NCBI GenBank assembly: GCA_900550965.1
Contig: URUC01000091.1
Location: forward strand, 1-7,631
Origin: an uncultured Collinsella sp.
GTDB taxonomy: Bacteria; Actinomycetota; Coriobacteriia; Coriobacteriales; Coriobacteriaceae
DNA length: 7,631 nt
Reading direction: 5' to 3'
In this document: one piece after another, positions 4,946-7,631 of the stretch
Layout: every line of letters begins with the position of its first letter
Position numbering within the stretch: the first letter of the stretch is position 1
Translations under genes and position numbers: made by a program
The notes under the pieces: generated by a model
What the model was told of the DNA's origin: nothing
The model's database searches: none
The model's input: only the letters and a program-made list of their open reading frames with translations

Positions 4946-5311
4946 ATGAGCATCCGCGTTGATGAAACGGAACCCGACATCGAGGCCACCGAGCCCGTGA
5001 TCCCCACCACCTGCTCGCCCGAGGACCTTCCCGACGAGGAGCTTCTCTACGACCTTGCCGACCTGTTCAAGGTCTTCAGCGACACCACGCGCATCAAGAT
5101 TCTCTATGCCCTCATGGGCCGCGAGCTCTGCGTGGCCGACATCGCCGAGGCGACCGCAACCTCGCAGTCTGCGGTGTCGCACCAGCTGCGCACGCTCAAG
5201 CAGTCGCACCTGGTCAAGTTCCGCCGCGACGGCCGCAACATTCTCTACTCGCTCGCCGACGATCATGTCTACACCATGCTCAACCAGGGCATGAGCCATA
5301 TCTGCGAATAG
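4946..5311 (+). CDS. ArsR/SmtB-family metal-sensing transcriptional repressor (Zn/Cd-type)
   Basis: This 121-aa winged-helix repressor (about residues 35-110) dissociates from its operator when bound to metal. The core LADLFKVFSDTTRIKILYAL leads to ELCVADIAEA, then the recognition helix SQSAVSHQLRTLKQSHLV and the wing RRDGRNILYSL. Cys62 in ELCV equals the alpha3 Cys of SmtB (Cys61), and Cys23 in the N-terminal arm could complete an alpha3N site. The C-terminal helix has Asp105, His107, His118 and Glu121, the exact D-x-H-x10-H-x2-E spacing of the SmtB alpha5 zinc site (Asp104, His106, His117, Glu120). The start is supported by AAAGGA at 4933-4938, 7 nt before the ATG. The expected signal is Zn(II), possibly Cd(II) or Pb(II) through the Cys site. 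It is first in an operon with the HMA protein 63 bp downstream and is expected to act on all three operators nearby. Confidence 0.93.
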   Translation: MSIRVDETEPDIEATEPVIPTTCSPEDLPDEELLYDLADLFKVFSDTTRIKILYALMGRELCVADIAEATATSQSAVSHQLRTLKQSHLVKFRRDGRNILYSLADDHVYTMLNQGMSHICE

Positions 5312-5374
5312 CAATCAACCACGGTATCAGCGCGGCCGGCACCCAGACCGCTAACACAGGGAAAGGAACCCACC

Positions 5375-5593
5375 ATGAAAAAGCAGTTTAAGCTCGACGA
5401 GATCGATTGCGCCAACTGCGCGCGTGAACTTCAGGACGAGCTGGCTAAGCTCGATGGCGTCAAGTCCGTTTCGGTCAACTTTATGACCCAGAAGCTGACG
5501 CTCGAGGCCGACGACGCCGAGTTCGACGAGGTCCTGGACCGCGTCGTTGAGTTCACCGCCGATGCCGAGCCGGACTGCGAGATCATTCTCTAA
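5375..5593 (+). CDS. Stand-alone heavy-metal-associated (HMA) domain protein
   Basis: This 72-aa cytosolic protein is a single ferredoxin-like HMA domain. The metal-binding loop reads EIDCANCARELQ with Cys12 and Cys15, resembling the DCANCA loop of N-terminal domains in CadA/ZntA-type ATPases. It is followed by the usual LAKLDGVKSVSVNFMTQKLTLE strand-turn-strand pattern and a DAEPDCEIIL end with a third Cys (68). The start is supported by AAAGGA at 5362-5367, 7 nt before the ATG. It is probably co-transcribed with the sensor gene. Because the ATPase that follows has no HMA domain of its own, this protein most likely binds Zn/Cd and delivers it to, or regulates, that pump. A copper chaperone is an alternative from the fold alone, but the context and DCANC loop favour Zn/Cd/Pb. 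Confidence 0.9.
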   Translation: MKKQFKLDEIDCANCARELQDELAKLDGVKSVSVNFMTQKLTLEADDAEFDEVLDRVVEFTADAEPDCEIIL

Positions 5594-5614
5594 CCCGCGC
5601 ATACGTTGACCTGT

Positions 5615-5637
5615 AAGGCCGCGCTTGCCGCGGCCTT
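5615..5637 (+). terminator. GC-rich hairpin between HMA and ATPase genes
   Basis: AAGGCCGCG (5615-5623) pairs perfectly with CGCGGCCTT (5629-5637) around a 5-nt loop. It is 21 nt after the HMA stop codon. Only one further T follows the stem, so it may be a partial terminator that lowers read-through into the ATPase gene. Confidence 0.5.
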
Positions 5638-5650
5638 TGCTCGCGAAATT

Positions 5651-5670
5651 ATATGAGCAAGTGTTCATAC
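5651..5670. promoter_or_regulatory. Third ArsR/SmtB-type operator, upstream of the ATPase
   Basis: ATATGA-GCAAGTGT-TCATAC has the same 6-8-6 layout as the two operators at the sensor promoter. Including the preceding AATT it matches operator 2 at all but three or four central or end positions. It lies 22 bp before the ATPase ATG, so repressor bound here could block a local promoter or incoming transcription. A weak promoter candidate, TTGCCG (5625-5630) and TTATAT (5649-5654), overlaps it. Confidence 0.75.
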
Positions 5671-5692
5671 ACTCAAATGGGAGGTTTGAATC

Positions 5693-7631
5693 ATGGCGGC
5701 CGCCGATTCCAAAAAGAAAAAGAAGAAGCGCAAGAAGAAAGAGTCCCTTGAGCACAAGCGCAACCGCATCCTGGTAGCACTGGGCATTTTTGCCGTTGTT
5801 TATGCCCTCGACGAGCTCGGCGCCCTCGCTATCGCATTTGGGGAGCCCGGCAACATCTACGCCAGCTTTGTGCTGTTCCTCGTGCCGTTTTTGATTGCCG
5901 GCTACGACGTACTGCAAAAGGCATTCAATAACATCCGCCGCGGCAAGGCCTTCGACGAGAGCTTCCTCATGGCCGTCGCGACCATCGGCGCGTTTGCCAT
6001 GGTGCTCTTCCCCGACACCGACCCGCACATGGCCGAAGGCGCCGCTGTCATGCTGTTCTACCAGGTCGGCGAGTTGTTCCAGGCATACGCCGTGGGCAAG
6101 AGCCGCAAGTCGATCAGTGCCATGATGGACATCGCGCCCGACTACGCTAACGTCGAGCAAGCCGACGGCACACTCGAACAGGTCTTTCCCGATGACATCG
6201 CCGTCGGCACCGTGATCGTGGTCAAGCCCGGCGAGCGCGTGCCTATCGACGGCGTCATCGTCGAGGGCGAAACCCAGCTCGACACCGCCGCACTCACGGG
6301 CGAGTCGGTCCCCCGCCCGGCCAAAACCGGAGACGATATCATCAGCGGCTGCATCAACATGACGGGTCTCATCCGCGTGCGTACCACCAAGCCGTTTGGC
6401 GAGTCCACCGTTGCGCGCGTCCTGGAGCTCGTAGAAAATGCCAGCGAAAAGAAGGCGCGCACCGAGAACTTCATCACGCGCTTTGCCCGCGTCTACACGC
6501 CCGCCGTCACCGGCGCGGCCGCGGTGCTCGCGCTTGGCGGCGGCCTGGTGACTGGCGCTTGGTCCGATTGGATCCTGCGCGGCCTGACCTTCCTGGTCGT
6601 CAGTTGCCCGTGCGCGCTCGTGATCAGCGTGCCGCTGAGCTTCTTTGGCGGCATTGGCGGCGCGTCCAAGCTGGGCGTTCTCATCAAGGGTTCCAACTAC
6701 CTCGAGGCGCTCGCCGACGTGGACACCGTCGTCTTCGACAAAACGGGCACCCTTACCAACGGCACGTTCTCGGTCGTCGCGGTGCACCCCGAGGCCGGCT
6801 ATACCGAGCAGTCGTTGCTCGAAGTCGCCGCCCTTGCCGAGTCGTTTTCCGATCACCCTATCGCGCAGTCGGTGCGCGCCGCCTACCAGGGCGAGCCCGA
6901 CCCCAAGCGCGTGACGGATTCCACTAATGACGCGGGCCACGGCGTGACGGCGACCATCGACGACAAGCACGTCGTCGTCGGCAACGCCAAGATGCTCGCC
7001 GCGGCCGGCGTTGAAGCGCCCGATTGCGAGGTCGTCGGAACGATTCTGCATGTGCTCGTTGACGGCGTGTACGCCGGCCACATCGTGATTGCCGACACCG
7101 TCAAGGCCGATGCGAAGCAAACGATTCGCGACCTGCACGCAGCCGGCGTCAAGCGCACCGTCATGCTCACGGGCGACCGCGAGGAAGTGGCAGCCGCCGT
7201 GGCCAAGCAGCTGGGGCTCGACGAGTTCCACGCTCAGCTTCTACCAGGTGACAAGGTCGAACGTGTTGAAGCGCTGCTCGCGGCCGAAAGTGGCAAGGGT
7301 AAGCTCGCCTTTGTGGGCGACGGCATCAACGATGCGCCCGTGCTCACCCGCGCAGACGTTGGCATTGCCATGGGTGCCATGGGTTCCGATGCAGCAATCG
7401 AGGCAGCGGACGTTGTACTGATGGACGACAAGCCGTCCAACATCTCCCGCGCTATCCGCGTGGCGCGCAAGACCATGACGATTGTTTGGCAGAACATCAT
7501 CTTTGCACTGGGCATTAAGTTGCTGATTCTGGTGCTTGCGGCGCTCGGAATCGCCAACATGTGGCTCGCGGTCTTTGGCGACGTGGGCGTGGCAATCATC
7601 GCCATCCTGAACGCCATGCGCGCGATGGGTG
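5693..7631 (+). CDS. zntA: Zn(II)/Cd(II)/Pb(II)-translocating P1B-type ATPase, 3' end cut by window
   Basis: This membrane pump uses ATP to export soft divalent metals. The open frame runs 646 codons to the window edge without a stop. Motifs in order: LTGES (201-205, actuator), SCPCAL in the transport helix (Cys305, Cys307), DKTGTLT (349-355, phosphorylated Asp349), SDHPIA (386-391, ATP-binding His-Pro), MLTGD (491-495) and GDGINDAP (542-549). In the last helices Lys609 (GIKLLIL) and Asp630 (FGDVGVAI) stand 21 residues apart, like Lys693 and Asp714 of E. coli ZntA, which supports Zn/Cd/Pb selectivity. ILNAMRAMG is close to the usual C-terminus, so few residues are missing. There is no N-terminal HMA domain; instead residues 7-16 are all Lys or Arg. 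GGGAGG at 5679-5684, 8 nt before the ATG, supports the start. It is preceded by an operator of the sensor and follows the separate HMA gene, so it is the effector of this metal-resistance locus. Confidence 0.95.
   Translation, partial: MAAADSKKKKKKRKKKESLEHKRNRILVALGIFAVVYALDELGALAIAFGEPGNIYASFVLFLVPFLIAGYDVLQKAFNNIRRGKAFDESFLMAVATIGAFAMVLFPDTDPHMAEGAAVMLFYQVGELFQAYAVGKSRKSISAMMDIAPDYANVEQADGTLEQVFPDDIAVGTVIVVKPGERVPIDGVIVEGETQLDTAALTGESVPRPAKTGDDIISGCINMTGLIRVRTTKPFGESTVARVLELVENASEKKARTENFITRFARVYTPAVTGAAAVLALGGGLVTGAWSDWILRGLTFLVVSCPCALVISVPLSFFGGIGGASKLGVLIKGSNYLEALADVDTVVFDKTGTLTNGTFSVVAVHPEAGYTEQSLLEVAALAESFSDHPIAQSVRAAYQGEPDPKRVTDSTNDAGHGVTATIDDKHVVVGNAKMLAAAGVEAPDCEVVGTILHVLVDGVYAGHIVIADTVKADAKQTIRDLHAAGVKRTVMLTGDREEVAAAVAKQLGLDEFHAQLLPGDKVERVEALLAAESGKGKLAFVGDGINDAPVLTRADVGIAMGAMGSDAAIEAADVVLMDDKPSNISRAIRVARKTMTIVWQNIIFALGIKLLILVLAALGIANMWLAVFGDVGVAIIAILNAMRAMG

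Noticed and set aside
5351..7231. 626-codon minus-strand open frame opposite the HMA and ATPase genes
   Set aside because: It is antisense to two genes with full motif sets. Its translation is Gly/His/Val-rich without domains, typical of the shadow frame of high-GC coding sequence.

Overview
The window looks like chromosome from a high-GC Gram-positive bacterium of the Coriobacteriia, most likely a gut Collinsella or close relative. This is an inference: the core genes are about 60-70% GC, Shine-Dalgarno sites are AAAGGA/GGAGG-like, and the gene at 3348-4556 resembles a paralogous family I associate with that class. No rRNA, tRNA, CRISPR array, transposase or integrase is visible.

Layout. 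(1) At 1-461 is the nearly complete 3' part of a DUF188 (YaiI/YqxD family) gene, cut only at its first few codons. (2) At 465-569, between convergent genes, are two copies of a GACATGTC-centred palindrome; the second includes the stop codon of the next gene. (3) At 568-1656 (minus) is an ArsP_2-type / 'putative manganese transporter' membrane exporter with a His- and Cys-rich central loop. It has a good sigma-A-like promoter, and a CCTAG-N7-CTAGG dyad sits at its predicted transcription start. (4) At 1828-2796 (plus) is a DEDDh 3'-5' exonuclease-like protein with an unassigned N-terminal half, followed by a strong hairpin. (5) From about 2900 to 4860 lies a lower-GC accessory patch. It holds one gene for a predicted PD-(D/E)XK (DUF559/Vsr-like) nuclease-fold protein with AbiEi-like layout, flanked on both sides by inverted pairs of a 29-bp repeat. 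That repeat reads as a conserved peptide (PPTFFELFG-like), and its copies differ mostly at wobble positions. (6) From 4872 to the right edge is a metal-resistance locus: an SmtB/ArsR-family sensor, a free-standing heavy-metal-binding (HMA) domain protein and a P1B-type Zn/Cd/Pb ATPase that runs off the window within its last residues.

How it works together. The sensor carries both SmtB-type sites: the alpha5 ligands in exact D-x-H-x10-H-x2-E spacing and the alpha3 Cys in ELCV. Its promoter has perfect TTGACA and TATAAT boxes and is embedded in a perfect 24-bp inverted repeat made of two ATATGA-N8-TCATAT operators. A third near-identical operator lies just before the ATPase, after a terminator-like hairpin. 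The simplest reading is a Zn/Cd-inducible regulon in which the sensor and the HMA protein are co-transcribed and the ATPase has separate or additional control. The ATPase lacks its own HMA domain and starts with a lysine-rich tail, so the separate 72-aa HMA protein probably takes that role. The minus-strand exporter carries a different operator-like dyad, so it probably answers to another signal.

The points most worth a second look are the coding-like repeat quartet around the nuclease-fold gene and the three-operator metal regulon with its split HMA/ATPase arrangement.
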